A stretch of 64,000 bases of DNA from Trileptium ribeirensis. Its lineage: Eukaryota > Nematoda > Enoplea > Enoplida > Thoracostomopsidae. The stretch covers positions 36,204 to 100,203 of the forward strand of contig JASANE010018365.1 in assembly GCA_030248225.1 (NCBI GenBank), in the 5' to 3' direction. Below the pieces are notes generated by a model. The model was given only the letters and a program-made list of their open reading frames with translations. It made no database searches and had not been told where the DNA came from. The translations under genes were made by a program, and so were the position numbers. Shown here piece by piece: positions 46,616-59,200 of the stretch. The first letter of the stretch is position 1, and the number at the start of each line of letters is the position of its first letter.

Positions 46616-47160
46616 GTTTTAGAATAGATATATTTGCTTAAGAGTATAAACGCAATTCACCCGCGCTTGATATATAATAAATGGTCTATACTTTGAAAAT
46701 GTGCTAAATTCAGTATATATTTATCATAGTATGTTTGTGACATTAGCATAAAACTGTTTCTGTAGATACTATTCTGTAGAGAAAATATTACAACTGGAAG
46801 TTACCATTTTGAATAGAAGGTTCAGAAACTTCCATGCGTCAGTTGGTCCTTTCATTTACGGCATAGTACTTGAGTCGGTAATTACTAATACAACAGCTAA
46901 AAGACTTATATGACCGTATTATGAGTCAAACTTTTGCTAATTAAGAAACGGAACATTTGTTTAACCACTCATTGGTATCAAGTAATACGATGGTTTTTCT
47001 GATAATGAAGTCTCAAACAAAAGATACAAATTTACTTAGCAGTTTGCCAAATAACTTTTGGAACATCGATCAATCTTGATGGTTGCTTGGATTTTGTAAC
47101 GTAGTAAGGTACTTTTGGTTGTCTCATTATAAATGTATACTAATAATTATAAATGGTTAG
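46616..47160. other. No gene recognised
   Basis: AT-rich sequence with only very short ORFs, between a MITE and the duplicated block starting at 47,163. Confidence 0.5.
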
Positions 47161-47162
47161 AA

Positions 47163-47590
47163 GCCGTAACTAGTTTGAAAAAATAAACACTCATTTATTG
47201 AAATAGACAAATGGAAACCAACACTCTACTCTCGTCGAGAAATAGGCTAGTAATATTTTTGAGGGGAAGAAGGCTAAAAATCTAATTTGTTTTATCGACC
47301 TCACCTAATGCATTACTTAAGACTATAATGACTGTAAGATAAACATGAATTTTTGTCAAAAATAATGTTTTTATCTATAAAGCCATAACTAGTTTGAAAA
47401 AATAAACACTCATTTATTGAAATAGACAAATGGAAACCAACACTCTACTCTCGTCGAGAAATAGACTAGTAATATTTTTGAGGGGAAGAAGGCTAAAAAT
47501 CTAATTTGTCTTATCGACCTCACCTAATGCATTACTTAAGACTATAATGTCATATAGTCAGACTGTAAGATATACAATACAAAAATAATT
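47163..47590. repeat. 219-bp two-copy tandem duplication
   Basis: TAACTAGTTTGAAAAAATAA begins both copies (about 47,167 and 47,386), and the sequence ACCAACACTCTACTCTCGTC follows at the same spacing. The tail of the first copy (CTGTAAGATAAACATGAATT) recurs at 49,219, beyond the 156-bp satellite, while the second copy's tail is diverged. Confidence 0.88.
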
Positions 47591-47914
47591 TTTATATACG
47601 GTACTCAAATGTGCGGAGTCATATAAATGCCGATGTCGAAATAAAATTACCAAGTTTACAAGTTTTTAAAAAACCACAAGAATACTTTTTCACAGAACAA
47701 ATTTTTCCCTATTCTTTTCAGGATTAAGTAACGACGGCATCCAGGGTAAATGTGGGTTGTAATATACTGAATGCGGCCGGCCTTATTAGTTTTTGGGTAT
47801 TCGCTGCATATGATACACGTTCAAAATTTCACCTTATATCGAATGACATTCAATATTTTGCATGAGATTCAGATACTATCTCAACAAATTATATTCAAAG
47901 GGAAACAATCAACG

Positions 47915-49008
47915 CATTTACGACGCTACGATTAAAACTAGGAATTGCTTTTAAGTTTTGCAGGGATGAGTTTAGCGCCATTGGTGTACTTATTAGCTAT
48001 CCGGTATAGTATTAATAATGCGTAAAACTCAGTCACATCGCAACGGATAGCTAATAAACTCGTACTAAGCCATTTACGACGCTACGATTAAAACTAGGAA
48101 TTGCTTTTAAGTTTTGCAGGGATGAGTTTAGCGCAATTGGTGTACTTATTAGCTATCCGGTATAGTATTAATAATGCGTAAAACTCAGTCACATCGCAAC
48201 GGATAGCTAATAAACTCGTACTAAGCCATTTACGACGCTACGATTAAAACTAGGAATTGCTTTTAAGTTTTGCAGGGATGAGTTTAGCGCCATTGGTGTA
48301 CTTACTAGCTATACGGTATAGCATTAATAATGCGGAAAACTCAGTCACATCGCAACGGATAGCTAATAAACTCGTACTAAGCCATTTACGACGCTACGAT
48401 TAAAACTAGGAATTGCTTTTAAGTTTTGCAGGGATGAGTTTAGCGCCATTGGTGTAATTATTAGCTATACGGTATAGCATTAATAATGCGGAAAACTCAG
48501 TCACATCGCAACGGATAGCTAATAAACTCTTACTAAGCCATTTACGACGCTACGATTAAAACTAGGAATTGCTTTTAAGTTTTGCAGGGATGAGTTTAGC
48601 GCCATTGGTGTACTTATTAGCTATACGGTATAGCATTAATAATGCGGAAAACTCAGTCACATCGCAACGGATAGCTAATAAACTCGTACTAAGCCATTTA
48701 CGACGCTACGATTAAAACTAGGAATTGCTTTTATGTTTTGCAGCGATGAGTTTAGCGCCATTGGTGTACTTATTAGCTATACGGTATAGCATTAATAATG
48801 CGGAAAACTCAGTCACATCGCAACGGATAGCTAATAAACTCGTACTAAGCCATTTACAACGCTACGATTAAAACTAGGAATTGCTTTTATGTTTTGCATC
48901 GATGAGTTTAGCGCAATTGGTGTACCTATTGGCTATATGGTATAGTATTAATAATGCGTAAACTCCGTCACATCGCAACGGATAGCTAATAAACTCGTAC
49001 AAAGCATA
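47915..49008. repeat. 156-bp satellite array, seven units, each with a long inverted repeat
   Basis: CATTTACGACGCTACGATTA starts units at 47,915, 48,071, 48,227, 48,383, 48,539, 48,695 and (one change) 48,851, exactly 156 bp apart. Units are nearly identical, with slightly more change in the last. Inside each unit TTATTAGCTATCCG (or CTATACG) is followed about 40 bases later by its complement CGGATAGCTAATAAA, so each unit can form a stem of up to 14 bp. There is no coding capacity. Confidence 0.95.
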
Positions 49009-52000
49009 TCCTTAAAATTATAATTAAAATAATTATTGCAACGCTACTGAACATAAAATCAAAATTAGACTCGTTTTGACCGGCGTTGTTTTGCACAATG
49101 TTTTGAAACCAAATATGAAATCGACACGACTCAACAGTATCAAACTGTCGCGGGAGAGATAGGTGCACAGTGAAATCTTGCGCCATATAGAGCGGTATAT
49201 TTCAAAGCAGTCAGATAACTGTAAGATAAACATGAATTTTTGTCAAAAATAATGTTTTTGCCTATATATCAATAGTTTTGACGATATTGAACACTATTGA
49301 TGATGATGATATATTATATACAAAGTTAAACGTTCACACACTGTCAAAATTTAAACTAGGCAGTCGCAAATTTTAGCTGCAACAGCACTATGTGCCCGAT
49401 TTGGCATAAAATTATGTTTGTCCAATCATTATTCATATGCCAATAGGGTTATTAACTGGATGTTATGTCTGCCGATACAATATTCCATAACGCCTGTGGA
49501 AATTTTTGCAACTACATTTTAGCGGTTTCCATGATGCAGACGAAAATAACTGAATTTGACCCTGACTTTGGCCTAAAAAGGTGAACGTTTTAATCCGTGC
49601 TCTTGGAAAAGTAAGCATAAAGCAATAATTTTACCATTTTTGCACAGCTGGGTAAGATCAATCATAGGTTAAAAACTACCAATATCTGTACGTCCGTTAA
49701 TTATGTATATTTGTCGATTATAATGAAACTTAACCGCAGTAACAAAGAAACTGGTTTACCTATCAACGCCAAAGTAATTTATTTTAGTAATGAAAATTTT
49801 TTAACTGTTTCTCGTGATGTGAAGGGTTTTGAAAAAATTCTTTGGCTCATACAATAGGCACTATGAAATTCACCACACAAGACCAATTTTTAGAAGTCCA
49901 CGAAATATAGAGGCTGAAAATCGCAAACTTCCGAAGACGCCGTATATAAAATTATAGGCAGTAATTACTTACTGGCTAAATCAATTAGTACTAAAATACG
50001 TAGTGTTTACCGTTGAGATTATCACAGGTAATACCAATCCTTAATTTCACAAAAAGTAGGTTTGACCGATGTACTTTATGAACTGCCTGCTATCTCGTGT
50101 TATAGGTAACAATACTCATGGCCTTGGAATTATACATTAATTGCACTAGATACTAACATTAAAATCGTACAGCATTGTACACATATGTCCGACATTAATT
50201 AATACTGCAAATACATTGTGGGATCAAATCAGTGTTTTCCCGTAAAATCGCAAGAGCAAGAAAAGAAAATAAGGTATTTTAGAAGTATTCAGGCTTATAG
50301 CACTGCTTCTGAATTAGTAAACAGTCAGGCAAATAAATTGCATTGCAACCTGCTTAGAACTATAGCCATTTTTTAATCTACAGAGAAAAAGAAAGGTATT
50401 TTAGAAGAAGATATTTGCTTTTTTCAGTGTTTTGCGAAATTTATTTTACTTCTTGCCGACTGAAAGGTATTTGATTTAACAAACTTTAAAATATAAAACT
50501 GATAACTAGCAGCGTGCGCAACGTTGTGGTATATTAACAGATTGTTTGTGTATGCAGTGCATCTAGTTGCGTTGAACTAGCGTCTCGTAGCCCTCAACTA
50601 TATTTTGACCAGCCTATAGAGAAACATTATAACTTGTTAAAATTTGGCTACTACATTTCGCTAGACCATTTGACGTTTCCAGAATACGCAGAATAAGAGC
50701 GGTCAAACAAATTTAAAGTGCGTGCACCTTTTATTGCTTAATGTAAATTTAATTTGTCTTCATCGCGATTTTATTTTTACAAGAACCAGTAAAGTTGATA
50801 TACTAGATGCTTCGCAGGGGATTGGTTTCCACAACTGTAGGGGGATGTTGAACCTTAAACCTATTATGCTTTGATCTATGCTCCTACAGTTCTGGTCGTT
50901 AATATTTGTGGACCTACATAGTCTCGACTTTGGCATATAAATTCATCGTTTACCAATTACACATCAACAGAATAAACGACATAGCACAGTCTTTTTCCGT
51001 GTTACTCCCATAATATTTATATATATTAGGAGCTTCGTTGATTTGCTTGGAAAAAGCTACTCCAAATGTAAAAATTCAGGTACCGTCGGAAGTGGAACCA
51101 CTAACTTTTTATTGGTGGGGCAGGACAGCGCGCTAGACCCCTAGGTCACATTTTAATAATTGTGTCTTGCAACGTTATGGGTCATTTGGACTCTGGTGCG
51201 AATTTCCCAAAGAGGTTTGAAATGATCTAGATATCATAGTTTTAATAATTAAGACAGTGAAAAGTAATTAACATGAATAAACGGGACCAACGTGGCAAAC
51301 ATTAAACACGTAAAGTTGAGCTACTCGAACTCCGCGCTTTTAGAATCAGCAAAACCATTATAAAAACCGTCATGTTTCTGGAAAGAAGATTTCGACCGCC
51401 CTTTATATCCTTGCCAATGCGCCTTTCTTTTTTGTTCAAGTAATGAAAAAATTAGAAAATTACTGCCGCAGTTGTTTAGATTGCTCTAAAGTTACGAAGA
51501 AGCAGAGGAACAATTAATATTGCTATTACGTATGGTATACCCAGTGGTTATAACGATTTTATCACTAATCAACCAGTCTTAACGCAGCATCTGGCTTCAG
51601 TTTAAAAATATAATAGCATTTCGATCGACAACTGCAACAGCTCAAAGCTATTTGCAAGTGAATTCATCTATCAATTTGACTAATTGTCATTGGTTGTACA
51701 TTATTCTATGTTTTTCGATACAATACAAGCTTATTTGTTTTACCTAAAACAGAACAATGATTTAAAGATTTATTAGTATACAGCAATGCTTACAGCAATT
51801 ATGGACTATTGGTGCAACGATTTTTCAATTCGTAGAATATCATTTACACTAACGACCCAATCTACATTTAGTTAGATAATGTCGCCCGAAAGTTAATGTC
51901 AGTTGTACTTGTAGTTTCCACTGCTAATTTTGCTACAGCCAAAGTTAAAACTGTTTGACTTTGCTTCACATTAGATAAACCAAAATTGCTACAAAATTGT

Positions 52001-55000
52001 TCTTTTGTCATGTTTTGCTGTTAATCAAAGGTTTAACAGATAGGCAACAATATGTTGTACTTCAATTTTACGAATTATATTAGGTTTAAACATTTCTAAT
52101 AATAGTCCAGTAGTAAATTATTGTAGTCTGTTTTACTCTGTTTGAAACAAAAGCAAATTAACATAGGTTTGTTTGCTAGCTTGTTAATTACAGGTGCGCC
52201 AGGTACACTTATCACAAAAGAATATTTCCTATCTATATACTGTTTCAAGGATGTAACAAGGTACCATTGCAATAGATCGGTAATGAAGCGATATCGGAAA
52301 ACAAAATTTGGACATATTATAAATGTGATCCGTTACCTGGTTAAAAATTCTCAAAATCCTGTATGCGACCCGCAGAGTTTAATACCACTTAACATAACTC
52401 CAGCAATGTATGCAATGTACACGGAATAACAAAAAATTAAGTGAATATTTAGGTCACACCTCAAATATAAAATAATACGGGTGTTGTCGATTATATATTT
52501 GGGATATTTCGTATTCACTTCATCGTATAAGGATGTGTAAACTTTGATAGCTCAGACCTTTTGACTACAATGTGATAGTTGTGAAATATGCGCAATTTCT
52601 ATTTTTAACACGAACTTCACTGAAATACCTGGGATTCAACAACTTATATGAAATGTTTCGCTAACTTGTAGAACACCAAATACAGAGCATGCTGTGGTGT
52701 ACGCTATGGGTCCTATACGTAACAATGTTCATTTAAGCAATTATACCTAAGTTGAAGTTGTATTTTCCGCAATATCACTGCTATGGCATGCTTTCTATTC
52801 AATATAATTATAGGACATTATTTAAACACAGAAAAATAAATTACTGCTCACTTCTCTGAATTTCGAGATGTAGGTTTGGCACTTTTCGACATTTTTGGAT
52901 TTTTAGATCATAATACAAACGATGTTACGACTCGACTGTTTAGTGCCACCTCGACAAATTCGGAGTTGCTACGCTTAAATTTTCGGTGGTAGTTATTGCT
53001 TCTGCCGGTAAACTGCCCAGCTGAAACAAAACCGAGCAATTTGATTATTTTTAATTTAAAAATTTCTTCAAGGGTTTTTAACATCAGTAAATTGCCAGGG
53101 TTTGTGGGGAGATTGGTTAACTATTCTAACTGTTGACATAGAATAATCAAGGTTAAATTTCGATGATTGTTAACTTAGAGTCCTCGGGGCGAACAAGGCG
53201 TTGTTACTATTCAAGGCGTCTTAGACAATATTCAGATTCCCCCGATCTTCCACGATGTGTTTCCTGGTTCAATCTTTAGCTAATGGCAAAGCCGGTGCAA
53301 TAAAACCGCTAACAGTTTTTTAAAGTTACCAGGGTACCGTTAAATAATGCTGTTGACATATAGTAAATTCGGTGTTATATGTTCAACCTAACCCCCGTTA
53401 TGTTGCACCTAAGCTTGTAATTCTTCTAGTTAATATTTGTGAAAATGCTTAGACTTGATTTTGGCCTATAAGTTCTATAAATTCAACATTTATCGATCCA
53501 CATCAATAATGATTTAATAAAGTCTTCAATGGCCTTTTTATGAGTGCTGTGTTAGTGTGCTAATGTATTTGTTTAGCGTCATTTATTTGCTGAAACAAAG
53601 GCCACTAAAAATAGAAAAGGCAAAAAAGGCAGTTGCCTATATATTTGAACACCTGCCTTTCTAAATTAGTAGGACGGAACTCCAGACAGTAAAACCCGTT
53701 TGTCATACTTCGTTTAGTACCGAAATCACAAATCAACAGTCACAGAATGTGAAAAGTAAAACCTTGACCCTGGATCAGTACGAATGATAAAAACGAAACT
53801 GTCACAGTTTTACCAAGGTATCAGGTAAAATCTCTAAAAATAGAGCTATAAGTCGAGGGTGTTTCGAAATCTTGCATTTTGTGGGCACTAATGTGCCGGA
53901 ACAAATATCAGGCTAATGGTCCTAACGGTATAGATTACATGAAAATATCCGAAACACCAGGAAATATTGCTACAACATGCAGATATGCCGCATTATGGAC
54001 GGTCAACAGTGCTGATAGGTCAGTGACGTCGGATCAAGATTTCCGTTGTATATTAAAGCCGTACAGCACGGAATCGACACGAAATCTGACTTTTACAAGA
54101 AAATTCAAAGTTACTATGCATTTGAACACAAACAACCTAACTGTAATATTATAAGTAATTTTGTGCTAGTTGTACGCTTATATATATAATGGATGTAAAT
54201 GAAGCCAGTCAATGTAACCGGGCAATGGAAATTTAAGTCACACATGACCCCTGACTTCTGATGCATGAATTTTGCAATGGGTCGTAGCTCTCGCACTCGA
54301 TCTAGAGACACCAGCCGTAGTTGTACATGTTTTACAACTTTGTGTATATGTACGCCATTTACTATAGTACTTTTCGCATTGCAGGGCTCGTCCTTTGCTT
54401 TTGTTCTCATGGATCGCCGGTAGCACAGTTACCTAGAGCGCTGTCATTCATTGTAGTTTTACTGGTAATAGACGAAATATATCGCAAACTTTCGTAATGT
54501 CCACTAATACAGCGACAAAGCCCTGTTTGGTAGTCCAAAAACGTAGATTTCAGCAAAGAGGGGTGGTGCTGTATAAATCAACCAGATATGTGACACGTAC
54601 TGCCTCCAGTGGAAAATTCACTTTCTTATAAGACCCAAGCGGATAGGGAACCCCGCTTCTACTACTACAAATAACTACCTTAAAACAATGTGCTATACAG
54701 ATATTATAAACAATACACAAGAAAAAATATATAATAGTGTGTGTATACGTTGAACGTACTTTGTAAAGTACCTTCTGGGAAAATATCCTTGGTGAAAAAC
54801 CGAAATTTGTGTTGGGACAACGTGAAAATATCACTAGTAAGATTCAAAATAGTCGCTAGTTTCTTACGCTGGTAGCCTCGAGAATGACTTTTGAATACAC
54901 GGAATCTTAACGTCGAACATAAAGGGCTTGACGTATGTATGAGTCAGTATGAAGAACTAACGTGTCGAGCCGGATTATCACTCAACCGATGAACCTAACA

Positions 55001-55833
55001 TGGACCATGGAATAAGTCTGCTTATAAATTGTATGACATTTTCTAAGTTGTACTGTGTTCATAACCTTGATCTGCCATAATCATGTCGTTTGAAAGCGAT
55101 AAGACATGTGTAGTGCTAGCAAAACAAAATTGTGTTGAATTTTGATATAGGCGATCCTTATAATTAGTATTCCTGAAATTTAACAGAATAGTGACTTAAA
55201 ACAGATCCAATGGGGATTAACACGAGATCGTGCAAATTGAGCCAGAAGTTAGATCGTGCAAATTGACGCAGCGGCTAGATTTTATTCGAGCAAGCTTATT
55301 TGAGTGTTTTTATATAAAACTCGTTCATGCTTGCTTGAAATACGCTGCTGCGTGGTCTTATCAAATCTGCTGAATTAGCATACAAAACATTGGATCATTG
55401 TCGAGCTCTAGGAGATAACCTCTGCCATTAAATAATCACATTGATAGTGAAATTTGATGCTAAGAGTGACCAACTCAATGGCGAGATATCTCTTCTACAA
55501 TTTATTTAATCTTCGCATTCGGGTATTTTATCTAGTTTTCTGTTGAAATTGACGCCCCCTCGTCTCGAAAGATTTGCAAATTAAAATGAATATATTGTTG
55601 TGTATCATAATTGCGTATACTAACCTGCGCAGTAAAGTATCAATGTGTCGATCCTTAAAAGTTAAGTGCATGGTGTATAGCGAATACTTGTTGAGTGGCT
55701 TTGGTTGCTTTTATCCGCGTTTTCTTTACGTGTAACGTAGTGTCAGGTTGAAAACAGTCATCTACTGCGATGTTGGAGCCCAGACATTAGAAAGCTGTCA
55801 GCGCGCGTCAAATTCACTCTCATGGAGCTGTAA
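49009..55833. other. About 6.8 kb with no recognisable gene
   Basis: This is AT-rich sequence with scattered ORFs up to about 98 codons (for example plus-strand 52,142-52,429 and 53,879-54,154), none with a motif I recognise. A small direct repeat AGATCGTGCAAATTGA occurs twice near 55,226-55,265. It could hide short exons that cannot be seen without homology search. Confidence 0.45.
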
Positions 55834-56278
55834 TGCGGGATTCCGTTATAATGTTCCCAACAGTTGGAACTTTTGTCGCCCTGTAGTGTAGACTATACCG
55901 TAAAGACGGTGACAGTGACACTAACACCATATAACAAAATATGAGGGTCTCGGGCACACCCCTAGATACCTCATTTCGGCAATATAGTATTTCGGTGTTT
56001 TGTGCTTGCCAGTGCGGTGTTTCTAGGGTATCCTGTAGGCCTTATGTAAAATGACCCCACGGGGTGGCGGAAACCCTCAGCAAAACGAAAAAGCAACGAC
56101 GGTTCATTGACACCGTCTGAAATAAGCCAAACTATTAGCTAGCTTTGTTTGAAATTTATTTGAAACTTTATTCAAAAACACAGGGGTGTCTAAGACACCC
56201 TGTAGTCTAGGGTGTGCCTGCCACTGTGTGGGGTACATAAGTTCCAAGTGGTGGGGACATTATAACGTGAATCCCGCA
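55834..56278. mobile_element. GCGTTCACGTTATAATGTCC-type MITE, copy 4
   Basis: The ends are TGCGGGATTCCGTTATAATG and, on the other strand, TGCGGGATTCACGTTATAAT, flanked by TAA at 55,831-55,833 and 56,279-56,281. Both ends share GGGATTC where the other copies have GGCGTTC, so the change was present before insertion and marks a sub-family. It is 445 bp, with the same internal GTGTCTAAGACACCCTGT word as copy 3. Confidence 0.88.
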
Positions 56279-56281
56279 TAA

Positions 56282-59200
56282 GTGTATAGACATGCATTCC
56301 GTCTCATTTTATAAATAGAAGCGTACAAAGAAGTATTACAAACAATTATATAGCTATTGCAACCATTGGTGCAGGGCGAGTTTTCTGCCGCCTGGATGCC
56401 GTCATCAGTATATAGTCGCCAATATGATATAGGCGGTTGTAGATCGCACGTGATGCTGCGAATTGCAAGAACGAAATCATAAATACTACACTACTAAACA
56501 TGTTAAACACATGGCTAGATGAGACGGTACAAATTCCATGCATATCGGTTATTGGCGTTTATATCACAAAGTTTCGGAAATCTTTAGAGTTTGAATTTGC
56601 ATACGCCCCTTAGCTGATTGCCGACATAATCTTTGGCCTGCTTATCGAATGCCTAAAATGGCAGGCTAACGGCTTCCGGAGCCGTTGCCCAACACAGAAA
56701 GGAAGTATATAGTTTGCCCTTCATGCAATGTTTGACCAATACTGAGCGGCGCCTGGAATCGAACGTTGTTTGCATGATTTATGGGCGTTGTACGGAAACG
56801 ACTGAGCGATTCCAGAATTTTTGATCGGTATTTTAAAGAAACTGGCAAAGTAATTGAATAATAATTCATGGCAAATTCTGTCTCAAAATTCCAGCGACAA
56901 CAGTTCATGTTTATTCTTTCTTCACGCGCGTATAATCCCCAAATCCACACTGTGAAACTTGCGTTAGTATTCACTGGTTTGAGTCGGTACGATTCGTTTT
57001 ACACTACCTACGGCATTGTGGCTAGGTCGCGCTTGAGGGTGGAAACTAACTTGACTTGTAATCCATTGATATCGAGGAGACTCTAACATCAGCAATTGCA
57101 TAAGCACCGTGTTCGCTGACAGCTTATAAGGTTAGTGTTAGCAAGTCTGCTAGCAAACAGAAGGTATGGTATACGTGAACTGATGGTATACAATGTTAGA
57201 TTGAAAGTCATGTAACATGTTGTTCATCTCTGGTTGTGGTGTTTCCTAGCTCAGTCTCATCTGTCGAACATAAGCATTTCCTGTTCTTGGAACGTTGACC
57301 GAGGCTGCTCATGCAGTAGAAAAGTTAGATATCTTTTATTGAAAATCAGCAACTCAGGCCACACCCATGTCTTTTAATGACATTTCCCAAACATTGTGAC
57401 AATATTCAACATAACCTAGCCATTCATCGTTGTTGTCCAAAATACTACTATAGTAAAAAATGGCAATTTATATTGTAAATTATACTATGTCAATAACATC
57501 AGTTGGGTATAATCCGCAAATAATCACAACCATTATTTATTGCGATTAATTTATAGGTAGTTTGCAATTTGTAGCTGCTATACTCATTGGGCAACGACAA
57601 AATTTTCATGTTTATGCGTTGCTATTTTGACGGTTATTGCATGGGCGATATTGCAGTCTCAAGAAAAATTTCCATGTCTGAAAAAACAATGATAAAGCGT
57701 ATATCGTGGATTGTTGTAAACACGGTTCAAAATTATTTTGCGGCAAATGTAGATTACTATGCAGGTTACGACACTAAAATAAAAAATGTCATTACAATGA
57801 CGGTCATAACATACCAAAGGTTTGACGGACCTCGCAATATTTTTATATTTGAACTTTAGCGCATAGCAATAAATTTATCTAAGCTAGGCAAAACAAGCTC
57901 GGGTAGGTGTTATGAAATTTTTTAGTATTATTCGGCTACTTGTATGCAGTTGCGACGCTCGAGCTTAATTACTTTATCAATGTGAGAATTTTGCCATGAA
58001 TTTTGAGACCAGAATAGTATCACGCCAAAATCAGCAGTACGATGTCATCAATAAAACAACATCGAAACTGTTTAAAGTTCTGTTCAATTATCGACTTGGG
58101 TGTATTAAATTTATATCAATCACTTATTGCTATATTCTTTACAACTATTTTTGGCTAAATTGCTATCTTTTATATCATCTGTATGGATAGTTATCACAGC
58201 CGAAAATTGCATACGTAAATGCAAATGCTACTAATTAATCACGCAATAAAGCGTTTTCACGGTATTATCATGAATTCGTTCACCGAAATCTTGAGAAAAT
58301 TTTGACGCATAGATCAATGGTGTGCTTTCTATCTCTGCTTTATAAATTTTCAGGGCAAAATACTATTTCCAGCGTAACCTTGAAGATATGATAAAAATTA
58401 TTTTTACACATGTCAAGAATTTTGGTTTTTTTGAGCTAAACCTATAGTTTTTACTATACCAGCTGGCAACAATACATCACCGTAGTATATAATCCCCTGA
58501 CACCCTATACGTGTTAGGATCTAATAGTCTGGTAATTGGAATGTGTGACATACATATTGTAAGTGACAAAAAGCAAGATATATAAAGCTATGGTTCTATT
58601 CCTCTTCCTGAACCATGTCCAGCTCGGCTTGACTATAGATATAAGCAGCATCAGCACGACTAGGCTCCTTATAACAACGCGTGCGGCTCAGTTCGGCCCG
58701 GCTGTTTCGATGGCTAGCTGGAATGGGTTATCAGGCTCCAATTAATAAAGCTCGCGAAATAGAGAGAACGTAATACAAACCGTCAAATGAATATATAGTT
58801 GTTTTTAAAGCTTTTAAGAACCAAGCCGATGTATCATCGGCAGAAATTATAGTGCTATATACAGTATTTGTTAATGTTTGTTGTTTTATAAAAGACCTTA
58901 TAAGCCGACCCCAAATTTTGCAGATACACAAGACTCGGTTCTATCGGACAGATATTGAGCTCGCTCAGGTTCTTTACACATCATGGGAGACTCCTTTCAG
59001 GTCGGCTTTAGAGCCGAGCTCAACCTAGAGTCTACAATTTCTCGTGTATTATATGTTGCGTTATGATCAATTATGTCAATGCTAGCATGTCAATGTCATC
59101 TTATGTCAATGTCAATAACAAGTGACCAAAGCTTCATTATTTTTCAGCCTAGTTTAATCTTGAATCTGAAGCGTACATCGTGACCTTAAAATGAATAATA
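56282..59200. other. No recognisable gene
   Basis: AT-rich, with short ORFs. A 90-codon plus-strand frame at 57,587-57,859 is the longest but has no secure family match. GC-richer phrases near 58,610-58,730 and 58,990-59,030 (AGCTCGGCTT, GAGCCGAGCTC) may be the edges of an old element. Confidence 0.45.

Noticed and set aside
52142..54410. ORFs of 91-98 codons (52,142-52,429; 53,879-54,154; 54,114-54,410)
   Set aside because: Their lengths are within chance expectation, there is no recognisable motif, and they lie in AT-rich DNA.
57587..57859. 90-codon plus-strand ORF vaguely like the helix-turn-helix part of ISXO2/Merlin-type transposases (MSEKTMIKR, NYFAAN)
   Set aside because: The resemblance is weak, no catalytic motif follows, and no inverted repeats flank it.
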